Part shown: positions 33,409-41,231 of the stretch, one piece after another
Numbering within the stretch: the stretch's first letter is position 1
How the letters are laid out: the number at the start of each line of letters is the position of its first letter
Assembly (NCBI GenBank): GCA_964559865.1
Contig: CAZLJD010000030.1
Span: 1-64,000 of the forward strand
Source of the DNA: JAGHAJ01 sp964559865 [NCBI: uncultured Synergistota bacterium]
Lineage (GTDB): Bacteria; Synergistota; JAGHAJ01
Reading direction: 5' to 3'
DNA length: 64,000 nt
The notes under the pieces: generated by a model
Told to the model about the DNA's origin: nothing
The model's input: only the letters and a program-made list of their open reading frames with translations
The model's database searches: none
Program-made: the position numbers and the translations under genes

Positions 33409-34616
33409 TTTACATCCCTCCTCCTCAAAGGAAGGGTCATACAGCGGGGTCCTCCCCTGCCTCTAACCAGCTCCGACCCGTATATGTCTATAACCTCTAT
33501 ACCATTTTCACGGAGCACAGCATTGGTAACCTCGTTCCTGCTGTAAGTCACCACCACGCCGGGTGACACTGCCAGTGTGTTCGTGCCGTCATTCCACTGC
33601 TCCCTTGCCGCAACGGATTCGTCTCCACCACCGGTGTAGATGAACTTTATATTATCAACATCCATAACCTCATTCAAGCCACTTTTTATGTCTGGAATCT
33701 CCCTTATGGATATATCCCATCCCTTTGCAGGTGTTAGTTCATAGACTCTCATGTTCTCAATGACCTCTGGATATACGACAAATACCCCTCTGTCCACGAT
33801 GGTAAACACCGTGTCGAGGTGCATAAAAGTGCGTTTCTTCGGGATCTCCACCGCAAACACTCTCTTCAGGTTACCGTCTTTAAAGAACCTTCTGCTAACC
33901 CTCTCCACGGTAGCCGGGGTCGTCCTCTCCCCACACCCTATTATAACCGTTTCATCGTCCAACACAAGCACATCTCCACCCTCTATAAAGTAAGGTGGAG
34001 TGTCTTTCGGGCTATCCCCAAACCACAGAGATGTCCCTTCAAATCGCTTGTGGTACTTAAAAATAAAGTAGAGGTAAAGAGTCTCTCTCATCCTTGCAAG
34101 ATACTTCATACTGCTTACTATTGCCTTGTTCCCCACAACGGCAGACGGATCCCTCATAAAGTACATGTTGGGAAGTGGTCTTATGTAGAAACCCTCCTCT
34201 TCCCTCATCATTGCAACCAGGCCAAGACCCTTTAGCTTCACATCTCTCTTCCTCAAACCACCTATAAGGACATCTACGAGCTCATCAGACGGTAGCTCCT
34301 CTAAAAAGTCACGCAGGTATGTGCTCGTTCGGGGGTTAAACATCTCAAGCATTACCACCCTCTTTACCAGCTCCTCCTTCACTCCCCCGTTCTGCAGAAC
34401 ATCTTCAAGGAGTTTCTCTACATAAAGCACCTCTACTCCCCTGCTTCTCAACACCTCTGCAAAGTTGTCGTGCTCCTTCTGTGCCTCTTTCAACCACGGA
34501 ACATCGTCAAACAACAGCTCGCTCATGTTGTGTACCGTGATACCCTGCAGTTCTCTGCCCGGTCTGTGTAGCATTACCGCCTCAAGCTGTCCATACTCTG
34601 AAGTGATATTCAGCAT
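33405..34616 (-). CDS. arcA: arginine deiminase
   Basis: Hydrolyses arginine to citrulline and ammonia. The 403-residue enzyme has the guanidino-group-modifying fold, with MRDPSAVV (about residue 160), EGGDVLVL, the catalytic His region MHLDTVFT, and the nucleophile Cys in RGRGGPRCMTLPL near the C-terminus. ATG 34616 lies after AAGGAGGGG. A GTG two codons earlier falls within that spacing. It opens the operon with the amidohydrolase-like gene and argF. Its start is only about 20 bases past the gdhA terminator, so either its promoter overlaps the terminator or it depends on read-through. Confidence 0.94.
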   Translation of the reverse strand: MLNITSEYGQLEAVMLHRPGRELQGITVHNMSELLFDDVPWLKEAQKEHDNFAEVLRSRGVEVLYVEKLLEDVLQNGGVKEELVKRVVMLEMFNPRTSTYLRDFLEELPSDELVDVLIGGLRKRDVKLKGLGLVAMMREEEGFYIRPLPNMYFMRDPSAVVGNKAIVSSMKYLARMRETLYLYFIFKYHKRFEGTSLWFGDSPKDTPPYFIEGGDVLVLDDETVIIGCGERTTPATVERVSRRFFKDGNLKRVFAVEIPKKRTFMHLDTVFTIVDRGVFVVYPEVIENMRVYELTPAKGWDISIREIPDIKSGLNEVMDVDNIKFIYTGGGDESVAAREQWNDGTNTLAVSPGVVVTYSRNEVTNAVLRENGIEVIDIYGSELVRGRGGPRCMTLPLRRRDVK

Positions 34617-34630
34617 CCGCACCCCTCCTT

Positions 34631-34663
34631 AATAAATAAAGCCCCCAGAGTGCTGGGGGCTTT
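34631..34663 (-). terminator. intrinsic terminator of gdhA
   Basis: AAAGCCCCCAG and CTGGGGGCTTT form an 11-bp stem with a 4-base loop, followed on the minus strand by ATTTATT. It lies 20 bases past the gdhA stop and 15 bases before the arcA ATG. Confidence 0.9.
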
Positions 34664-34682
34664 ACTCCTCACTGCAAAAGAC

Positions 34683-35933
34683 TTATGGCCAGAAACCCCT
34701 TACCTTCGTAGCCTCCACCACTCTGCTTACGGCAAGCACATAGTCTGCTGTCCTCATGTCAATATCGTGCTTCTTCGCTATTTCCAGTATGTCATTGAAA
34801 CTCTTTACCATTATCCTCTCAAGTCTATCATAAACCTCTTCCTCTGTCCACCACAATCCCATTCTACCCTGTACCCACTCGAAGTAAGAAACTGTCACTC
34901 CACCAGCATTTGCGAGTATGTCTGGCACTAAGAACACACCGTTCTTGTGGAGTATCTTGTCTGCCTCCGGTGTGGTGGGTCCATTCGCCAACTCCGCAAC
35001 TATCTTTGCTTTAACCTTATCGGCGTTGTCTTTGGTAATCTGATCTTCCAGTGCAGCAGGCACGAGTATGTCGCACTCAAGCTCGAGAACTTCTTCGTTT
35101 GAAATGTTCTCACTACCGGGGTAGTTCACAACCGAACCTGTCTCTCTCTTGTGCTTCAAGACATCGTCTGGGTCAAGACCGTCTTTCTTCAAGATGCCAC
35201 CTTTAGAGTCGCTGACGGCTATAATTGTGTAGCCGAGCTCGTCGTGGAGCAACTTCGCCGCAAAGTAACCAGCATTTCCATACCCTTGAATGGCTACCGT
35301 AACCTTCCCCGTGAGTTTTAGATACTTTGCTGCCTCTCTAATGACATACATACCACCTTTTGCAGTGGCATCACCTCTACCCTCGGAACCACCGATGTTG
35401 AGAGGTTTGCCGGTGTAAGCAGAAGGCTCACTCCATCCTTTGACCTTTTCGTATGTATCCACAAACCAAGCCATAACTTGAGGATTGGTGTAAACATCTG
35501 GAGCCGGTATGTCTATGTCAGTGCCCATGAACCTGGATATACCAAGTGCATAAGCCCTCGAAAGCCTCTCCAACTCAGACTGGGACATCTCTTTCGGGTT
35601 ACAGGCAATACCGCCTTTTCCTCCACCATACGGGATACCAACCGTTGCACACTTGAATGTCATCCACGCAGAGAGCGCCATAACTTCTTCTAATGTCACA
35701 TTGGGGTGATACCTCACTCCACCCTTGTAGGGTCCACGAGCATTGTTGTGGTGAGAACGGTAGGCAGTAAACACCTTTACCTTACCGTTGTCCATCTTAA
35801 CGGGTAAACGAAGCGTAAGAACCTCTTTCGGGTACTTTATTGCCTCAATTATGTCGGGGTCAACATCCAGATAAGGTTTTGCTGACTCTATCTGTCTTAA
35901 CACTATCTCAAAAGGATTGCTTTTGCCTGCCAA
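34683..35933 (-). CDS. gdhA: glutamate dehydrogenase
   Basis: NAD(P)-dependent enzyme of 416 residues interconverting glutamate and 2-oxoglutarate plus ammonia. Key features are GPYKGGVRYHPNVTLEEVMALSAWMTFKCA with the substrate Lys and the catalytic Lys within GGGKGGIACNPKEMS. P-A-P-D-V-Y-T-N appears near residue 150. The Rossmann motif VAIQGYGNAGYFAA is near residue 220. TTG 35933 has AAAGGAGG nine bases upstream. A TTG three codons earlier abuts that site. Coding just after korC suggests that glutamate breakdown feeds 2-oxoglutarate to the Kor complex. Confidence 0.95.
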   Translation of the reverse strand: MAGKSNPFEIVLRQIESAKPYLDVDPDIIEAIKYPKEVLTLRLPVKMDNGKVKVFTAYRSHHNNARGPYKGGVRYHPNVTLEEVMALSAWMTFKCATVGIPYGGGKGGIACNPKEMSQSELERLSRAYALGISRFMGTDIDIPAPDVYTNPQVMAWFVDTYEKVKGWSEPSAYTGKPLNIGGSEGRGDATAKGGMYVIREAAKYLKLTGKVTVAIQGYGNAGYFAAKLLHDELGYTIIAVSDSKGGILKKDGLDPDDVLKHKRETGSVVNYPGSENISNEEVLELECDILVPAALEDQITKDNADKVKAKIVAELANGPTTPEADKILHKNGVFLVPDILANAGGVTVSYFEWVQGRMGLWWTEEEVYDRLERIMVKSFNDILEIAKKHDIDMRTADYVLAVSRVVEATKVRGFWP

Positions 35934-36016
35934 TTCAATCAACCTCCTTTGGGTTTTTGAAGAACTCTTTCTAAGCTCTTCAACCTCCTAAAGCCTTAAA
36001 CTTCACCCCCTTTCAA

Positions 36017-36559
36017 TCACTTCTCTGCTACCAGTTTGTACCCCTCCTCAAATGCCTTCTGGTTCATATCTTGCGTACCATCTGGAACCCTGTGCAACAT
36101 CGCTTCCTTTATTGCATCAGTTGGTATGATGTCTCTTATAAAGTAGCTTAACGCCCCAAGGGCAACCATGTTGGCAACTATAGTCTTGCCTATCTTCTTT
36201 TCAGCGGTCTCCGTCAAAGGCAACGGGTGAACATTCTCACCTCCCTTAAAATCCTTTACATAAAATGTGTCAACAATAACTATACCTCCTGGCTTCACAT
36301 CACCTATGTATGTATCGTACGCCTCCTGACTCATAGCAACAAAGACATCCGGATTGGTAACCTTGGGGTAGTCTATCTCGCCTTCACCTATCACGACCTC
36401 CGCCTTACTCGCACCACCCCTGGATTCAGGTCCATAAGACTGCGTTTGAACGGCATTTTTACCAGCACGCAGAACCGCCGCCTCCCCCAAAATCACAGAC
36501 ATCAAGATGGAACCCTGACCACCGTAGCCTGCTATTCGCACCTCGAATCTGTCTGCCAA
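36017..36559 (-). CDS. korC: 2-oxoacid:ferredoxin oxidoreductase, gamma subunit
   Basis: A 180-residue gamma subunit, starting VRIAGYGGQGSILMSVILGEAAVLRAGKNAVQTQSYGPESRGGASKAEVVIGEGEIDYP, which is the complete family signature. It oxidises 2-oxoglutarate or a related acid to the acyl-CoA with ferredoxin as acceptor, together with the alpha, beta and delta subunits encoded upstream. The TTG start at 36559 lies inside the last codons of korB (28-base overlap) with GGAGGGGAGTTAA before it. The operon order is korD-korA-korB-korC. Confidence 0.92.
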   Translation of the reverse strand: MADRFEVRIAGYGGQGSILMSVILGEAAVLRAGKNAVQTQSYGPESRGGASKAEVVIGEGEIDYPKVTNPDVFVAMSQEAYDTYIGDVKPGGIVIVDTFYVKDFKGGENVHPLPLTETAEKKIGKTIVANMVALGALSYFIRDIIPTDAIKEAMLHRVPDGTQDMNQKAFEEGYKLVAEK

Positions 36560-37410
36560 TTAACTCCCCTCCTCGTCAACTGCTTGTCTACAGGTACCTT
36601 ACCAAGACTTTCTATGAGTTTATTGTACTTTTCTGCATACTCCTCCACATCTCTATCCACAAATTCCCCTATCACGAACTTACCTTCCAGCTCTTCCTCG
36701 GACATCGTCCTCGCCTTTTCTACAGGGATAGACTTCTGCTGAAACATCTTCAACATGGCAGGTCCATCACCGAGCTTATTTTTCCTACCAAACTGCACCG
36801 GACACATCGTTAACACTTCAACAACGGTAAATCCCTTCTTTTGAAATGACTTCTTTAGGTACTTCTTTAAAACCAAATAGTGAAACACCGTCGTCCTCGC
36901 TACATAGGACGCACCAGCCGCCACCGCCAGTTTTGATATGTCAAACGCTTGGTCAAGGTTCCCGTAGGGCGTGGTAGTCGAGCGCGCACCCGTTGGGGTA
37001 GTGGGAGAGTACTGTCCTCCAGTCATACCGTATATGTTGTTGTTAAGGATAACTGCCTTTATCCCTATGTTCCTTCTTGCCGCATGAATGAAGTGGTTAC
37101 CACCTATGGCAGCACAGTCCCCATCACCCATGGGGGCTATCACCAACAGGTCTGGTCTTGCCATCTTTAAACCGGTAGCAAACGCCAGTGCCCTGCCGTG
37201 AGTGGTATGAAGAGTATTTGCATTTATGTAACCCGGCATCCTACCAGAACAACCTATCCCAGAGACCACTGCTACCTCCTCCGGACGCTTGCCTATCTCA
37301 GAAATAGCACTCAATATGGCGTGCATTATAATGCCATGTCCACATCCCGGACACCATATATGTGGAAAAAACTGTGGCCTTATAAACTCCATCACCGCCG
37401 CTTCCGGCAT
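36532..37410 (-). CDS. korB: 2-oxoacid:ferredoxin oxidoreductase, beta subunit
   Basis: Thiamine-diphosphate-binding subunit of 292 residues. WCPGCGHGIIMHAI supplies cluster or cofactor-site cysteines. VSGIGCSGRMPGY and the ThDP motif MGDGDCAAIGGNHFIHAARRN, followed by NNNIYGMTGGQYSPTTP, are typical for KorB. The ATG lies eight bases after GGGGG, two bases past korA. The C-terminal 28 bases overlap korC. 2-oxoglutarate is favoured over other acids because gdhA is next to it, but 2-ketoisovalerate cannot be excluded. Confidence 0.93.
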   Translation of the reverse strand: MPEAAVMEFIRPQFFPHIWCPGCGHGIIMHAILSAISEIGKRPEEVAVVSGIGCSGRMPGYINANTLHTTHGRALAFATGLKMARPDLLVIAPMGDGDCAAIGGNHFIHAARRNIGIKAVILNNNIYGMTGGQYSPTTPTGARSTTTPYGNLDQAFDISKLAVAAGASYVARTTVFHYLVLKKYLKKSFQKKGFTVVEVLTMCPVQFGRKNKLGDGPAMLKMFQQKSIPVEKARTMSEEELEGKFVIGEFVDRDVEEYAEKYNKLIESLGKVPVDKQLTRRGVNWQTDSRCE

Positions 37411-38541
37411 TTACATTACCCCCTTCACAAATTCAACCAGCTCCAGAGGGCTTATAGGCTCTCCATCTACTCTACCATAGTGCAGAACCTTTGCTCCTCC
37501 ACAAGAGACCCTTTCTACCTCCAAAACAAGCTGCCCCATGTTCATCTCAGGCACAACGATCAGGTCCACCTTCTTAGATATCTCTTTCACTTCCCTCTCA
37601 GGGAAGGGCCACACAGTAACAGGCCTAAAGTATCCCACAGGTAAACCCTCTTTTCTCAACATTCTCGAGACAGAAAGAGCAGACCTTGAGACACTGCCGT
37701 ACCCTAAAAGCACCACCTTTGCCCCATCTATCCCCTCTTCCTCGTAGTCCACTATCTCGTCCAAGTAGTTGTATATCTTCCTGTACAACCTACGGTTAAG
37801 TTCGTCTATCTTTTTCGGGTCATTGGTAGGAAAACCCGTTTCGTCGTGGGTCAACCCCGTTATGTGATACCTATATCCCTCCCCAAATGCCGCCATTGGA
37901 GGTATATCATCATCGTCCGCCTTATACGGAAGATACTCATCAGGCGGGACGGTAGGACGTTTCCTATTCACTATCTCTACTTCTCCCTCCTCCGGGAGTT
38001 CAAAACCTTCTCTCATATGAGCTACGATCTCGTCACCAAGTAGTATCACCGGCGTGCGAAAGCGCTCAGATAGGTTAAATGCTCTTATCGTAAGGTAGTA
38101 GCACTCCTTAACCGATGACGGAGAAAGAACTATGATAGGGTGGTCACCGTGCGTTCCCCATCTGCTCTGCATGACATCACCCTGTAAAGGTTTAGTAGGC
38201 AAACCTGTGCTCGGTCCACCCCTCTGCATATCCACGACTACTATGGGTATCTCCGCTATACACGCAAGCCCGAGATTCTCCTGCTTCAAGGAAAATCCAG
38301 GCCCACTGGTCGCAGTTATCGCCTTTAAACCACCGACAGATGCCCCTATGGCCGCTGCTATACCTGCTATCTCGTCCTCCATCTGCATAAACTTACCCCC
38401 AACCTTCGGAAGCTCAACAGACAACACCTCAGCGATCTCAGAGGAGGGCGTTATCGGATAACCACTAAAAAACCTCGCCCCTGCATCTATAGCACCCATA
38501 GCAACCGCCATATTGCCCTGCCAAAACACTTTTCTACCCAT
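37411..38541 (-). CDS. korA: 2-oxoacid:ferredoxin oxidoreductase, alpha subunit
   Basis: A 376-residue alpha subunit. QGNMAVAMGAIDAGARFFSGYPITPSSEIAE opens the pyrimidine-binding half, followed by MEDEIAGIAAAIGASVGGLKAITATSGPGFSLKQENLG and the PSTGLPTKPLQGDVMQSRWGTHGD segment that shapes the substrate pocket. ATG 38541 is preferred, with GGAGAGA before it and a slight overlap with korD. A GTG at 38550 lacks a spaced site. It works with KorB, C and D. Confidence 0.93.
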   Translation of the reverse strand: MGRKVFWQGNMAVAMGAIDAGARFFSGYPITPSSEIAEVLSVELPKVGGKFMQMEDEIAGIAAAIGASVGGLKAITATSGPGFSLKQENLGLACIAEIPIVVVDMQRGGPSTGLPTKPLQGDVMQSRWGTHGDHPIIVLSPSSVKECYYLTIRAFNLSERFRTPVILLGDEIVAHMREGFELPEEGEVEIVNRKRPTVPPDEYLPYKADDDDIPPMAAFGEGYRYHITGLTHDETGFPTNDPKKIDELNRRLYRKIYNYLDEIVDYEEEGIDGAKVVLLGYGSVSRSALSVSRMLRKEGLPVGYFRPVTVWPFPEREVKEISKKVDLIVVPEMNMGQLVLEVERVSCGGAKVLHYGRVDGEPISPLELVEFVKGVM

Positions 38542-38746
38542 TCTCTCCACGCTCCTTCACCGTAACAGCAAACTCCGGACAGTAGTTACTGCAATTCATA
38601 CAACCCACGCACCTATCCATGTCAACTACCTCTGCTTTGAATCTGTCGTTCAACCTCAGTATCTTCACCGGACACATCTCCACACAGATGTTACATCCCT
38701 TACACCACTTCTCGTTGATTACTACTTCCCAAAGCTTCTTCGCCAA
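38534..38746 (-). CDS. korD: 2-oxoacid:ferredoxin oxidoreductase, delta (ferredoxin) subunit
   Basis: A 70-residue ferredoxin-type protein with two 4Fe-4S motifs, CKGCNICVEMCP and CVGCMNCSNYCP, passing electrons from the ThDP site to external ferredoxin. I place the start at TTG 38746, since GGAGG lies ten bases upstream. A TTG at 38767 overlaps the prfB stop (TTGA) and would add seven residues by translational coupling. It is the first gene of korDABC. Confidence 0.9.
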   Translation of the reverse strand: MAKKLWEVVINEKWCKGCNICVEMCPVKILRLNDRFKAEVVDMDRCVGCMNCSNYCPEFAVTVKERGENG

Positions 38747-38763
38747 CCTGTCCCTACCTCCTA

Positions 38764-39844
38764 TCAAGCAACATTCTCCATCGCACTCCGCAGATAACCC
38801 TCAATAAAAGTGTCTATCTCACCATCCATAACCGCTTTAACATTGGATACCTCTATGCCCGTACGATGGTCCTTAACCATCTGATAAGGATAAAAAACAT
38901 AGCTCCTTATCTGACTACCCCATGCTATCTCCCTTTTCTCACCTGCCAGAGAGGAAACCTGTTCCCTACGCTCTTTCTCCTTTAACTGATAAAGTCTTGC
39001 CTTGAGAACCTTCATCGCCGTCAGTTTGTTGCTATACTGGGATCTTTCGTTCTGACACTGGACAACGATACCAGTCGGTATGTGGGTAATCCTCACAGCG
39101 GAATCCGTCTTGTTGACATACTGTCCTCCAGCTCCAGAAGCACGAAACGTATCTATTTTTATGTCCTCGGGTCTTATCTCCACCTCTATCTCCTCAGCTA
39201 TTTCGGGTATAACCTCAACTGAAGCAAAAGATGTGTGCCGCCTGTGAGCAGCATCAAACGGAGATATTCTAACAAGCCTGTGGACGCCAGTTTCACCTCT
39301 GAGGTAGCCATAAGCGTAATCACCCTTCACGATGAATGTAACACTCTTTATACCCGCTTCATTGCCCGGTTGAAGGTCAACCGTTTCTACTGAAAAACCC
39401 CGCCTTTCTGCCCACCTCGTATACATGCGGAGCAACATCTCCGCCCAGTCCTGAGATTCCGTTCCACCCGCTCCCGGATGGATAGAGACAATAGCGTTGT
39501 TAAAGTCAAACTCCTTGTTGAAAAGAAGTTCTATCTCAAATGAAGATATCTGTCGCAGAAGCTCTCCCTCTCTCCTTTTAAACTCCTCCTGCAACTCCTT
39601 GTCATCTTCCTCCTCCAAAAGCTCAGAGATAGCCTCTACCTCCTCTACCTCCCGCTCCAAAGAGCTAAATCGTTCCAGCTTCTTTCTTATCATCGACGCC
39701 TCTTTCGAAAGCTTCAACACCTCAGGAGAACTCCCCCAGCCCCTCTTGGCTAACTCCTTGTCTAACTCCTCCAGCCGCTCAGTTAACCTATCAGGCTCAA
39801 AGATATCCCCTTACTTTCTCTAAAAGCTCCCTAACAGTAGCCAC
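38764..39844 (-). CDS. prfB: peptide chain release factor 2 with programmed +1 frameshift
   Basis: Terminates translation at UGA and UAA. Reading starts at GTG 39844 (GAGAGGGGTGAAG upstream) as [14 protein letters not shown] and meets an in-frame TGA at 39797-39799. A +1 shift on CTT-T continues as [16 protein letters not shown] through to the TGA at 38764, giving 359 residues, the normal RF2 length. The tripeptide SPF ([11 protein letters not shown]) for UGA/UAA recognition and the GGQ loop ([16 protein letters not shown]) are present. Its promoter lies in the AT-rich part of the divergent intergenic region. Downstream, korD overlaps its stop. Confidence 0.96.
39795..39812 (-). promoter_or_regulatory. 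RF2 autoregulatory frameshift site
   Basis: The minus strand reads AGGGGATATCTTTGAG. A Shine-Dalgarno-like AGGGGA stands three bases before the slippery CTT, followed by the UGA recognised by RF2 itself. This nearly matches the classical AGGGGGTATCTTTGAC. Scarcity of RF2 promotes the shift and restores RF2. Confidence 0.95.
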
Positions 39845-39867
39845 CTACTTCACCCCTCTCAAAGACA

Positions 39868-39895
39868 ATTATAACATTGATTTCTAAATTTGCAA
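39868..39895 (-). promoter_or_regulatory. prfB promoter
   Basis: On the minus strand TTGCAA (39890-39895), 16 bases and TATAAT (39868-39873) lie about 25 bases before the prfB GTG start. Confidence 0.7.
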
Positions 39896-40080
39896 GATAT
39901 ATCTGTAAAATCAGCGTATCTACAACCTATTTTGTGAAAGATTACAACAAAGTTTGTGAATAATATCTCAATTCTCCAAGGCAGAGGTGGAGGCAACAGG
40001 TGGGTTGTGGACAATGTGGATAGTGTGGATAACTATGTGGATAACTGTGTATTTTACCCCTTGATTTTTTTGAAAGGCCG
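39870..40080. other. candidate replication origin: AT-rich stretch plus four DnaA boxes
   Basis: Four DnaA-box-like 9-mers point the same way: TGTGGACAA (40006-40014), TGTGGATAG (40015-40023), and two exact TGTGGATAA (40024-40032 and 40036-40044, reverse of TTATCCACA). The first three abut at 9-bp steps. The preceding 110 bp (39860-39975) are strongly AT-rich, and a TTTTTTT run follows at about 40064. Genes are transcribed away from this point on both sides: minus from 39844 down to 24783 almost without break, and plus from 40181 to 50794. A DnaA-regulated promoter is the alternative reading. Confidence 0.65.
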
Positions 40081-40180
40081 TTAGAAAATTATGTGGGCGT
40101 TCTTCTCTTTAATCCCTTATGTCTCGCATTTCCTTATCCGATTTCCGAAACTATGTTGTTAGATAGAGGGGGTGTTAGTT

Positions 40181-41227
40181 ATGCGTATTGCACAAGTAGC
40201 ACCTCTGTTTGAAAGTGTACCACCAAAGCTATACGGAGGGACAGAAAGAGTAGTCTCCTATCTGACGGAGGAGCTGGTGAAGATGGGGCACGATGTAACC
40301 CTATTTGCCAGCGCAGACTCTCACACATCTGCACACCTTGTACCCATTTCGAAACGCTCTTTAAGGTTTGATCCAACATGTATAGACCCTACATGTCATC
40401 ACCTGCTGATGTTTGAAGAGGTAATGGCAAGGGCTCACTCTTTCGATGTAATACACTTCCACACCGAGTACTTGCATCTGCCCATAGCAAAGAGATCTCC
40501 CACACCAACCGTCTCCACACTACACGGTAGATTGGACATCCCAGACTACCCACCACTATTTAGGCTATTCAGGGAGATGCCGTTCGTATCCATATCTAAT
40601 GCACAAAGAAGGGGTATGCCTTGGTTAAACTGGCAGGCAACTGTGTACCATGGACTACCAGAACAGCTCTACAGATTCCACGAAAGGCACGGCGACTATC
40701 TGGCCTTTATAGGGCGTATATCTCCAGAGAAGAGACCCGATAGGGCGATAGAGATCGCAAAAAGGACAGGTATTCCACTAAAGATAGCAGCAAAGGTGGA
40801 CAAGGTAGACGAAGACTACTTCAGAAACTTCATCAAACCCATGTTGAAGACCTCACTGGTTGAGTTTATCGGAGAGATAGGGGAGCAGGAAAAAGACGAA
40901 TTCTTGGGAAATGCTTATGCACTACTCTTCCCCATAGACTGGCCAGAACCATTCGGATTAGCAATGATCGAGGCACTGGCGTGTGGGACACCGGTAATTG
41001 CGTGGAGATGCGGATCTGTTCCAGAGATAATAGAAGACGGAAAAACTGGCTTCATCGTGAGCAGCATAGACGAAGCTCTCCAAGCAGTTGAAAAGATCAG
41101 CAAAATAAGTAGAAAGACATGCAGAGAGACATTCGAACGAAGGTTTACAGCAACCCGAATGGCAGAAGATTACATCAGAGTTTATCAACAGGTAATCGAA
41201 CAGAACTACCTGCTCGAGGCGGTGTAA
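40181..41227 (+). CDS. glycosyltransferase family 4 protein
   Basis: A 348-residue GT-B-fold enzyme. The N-terminal domain opens MRIAQVAPLFESVPPKLYGGTERVVSYLTEEL with the acceptor-side Gly-Gly-x-E motif. The C-terminal Rossmann domain has FIGRISPEKRPDRAIEIAKRTG and the nucleotide-sugar E-x7-E region (EPFGLAMIEALACGTPVIAWRCGSVPEII). ATG 40181 has GAGGGGG eight bases upstream, so the longer frame from 40172 is not needed. The debranching-type gene follows after four bases, which suggests a glucan, glycogen or compatible-solute pathway. The substrate is not known. Confidence 0.88.
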   Translation: MRIAQVAPLFESVPPKLYGGTERVVSYLTEELVKMGHDVTLFASADSHTSAHLVPISKRSLRFDPTCIDPTCHHLLMFEEVMARAHSFDVIHFHTEYLHLPIAKRSPTPTVSTLHGRLDIPDYPPLFRLFREMPFVSISNAQRRGMPWLNWQATVYHGLPEQLYRFHERHGDYLAFIGRISPEKRPDRAIEIAKRTGIPLKIAAKVDKVDEDYFRNFIKPMLKTSLVEFIGEIGEQEKDEFLGNAYALLFPIDWPEPFGLAMIEALACGTPVIAWRCGSVPEIIEDGKTGFIVSSIDEALQAVEKISKISRKTCRETFERRFTATRMAEDYIRVYQQVIEQNYLLEAV

Positions 41228-41231
41228 AACC

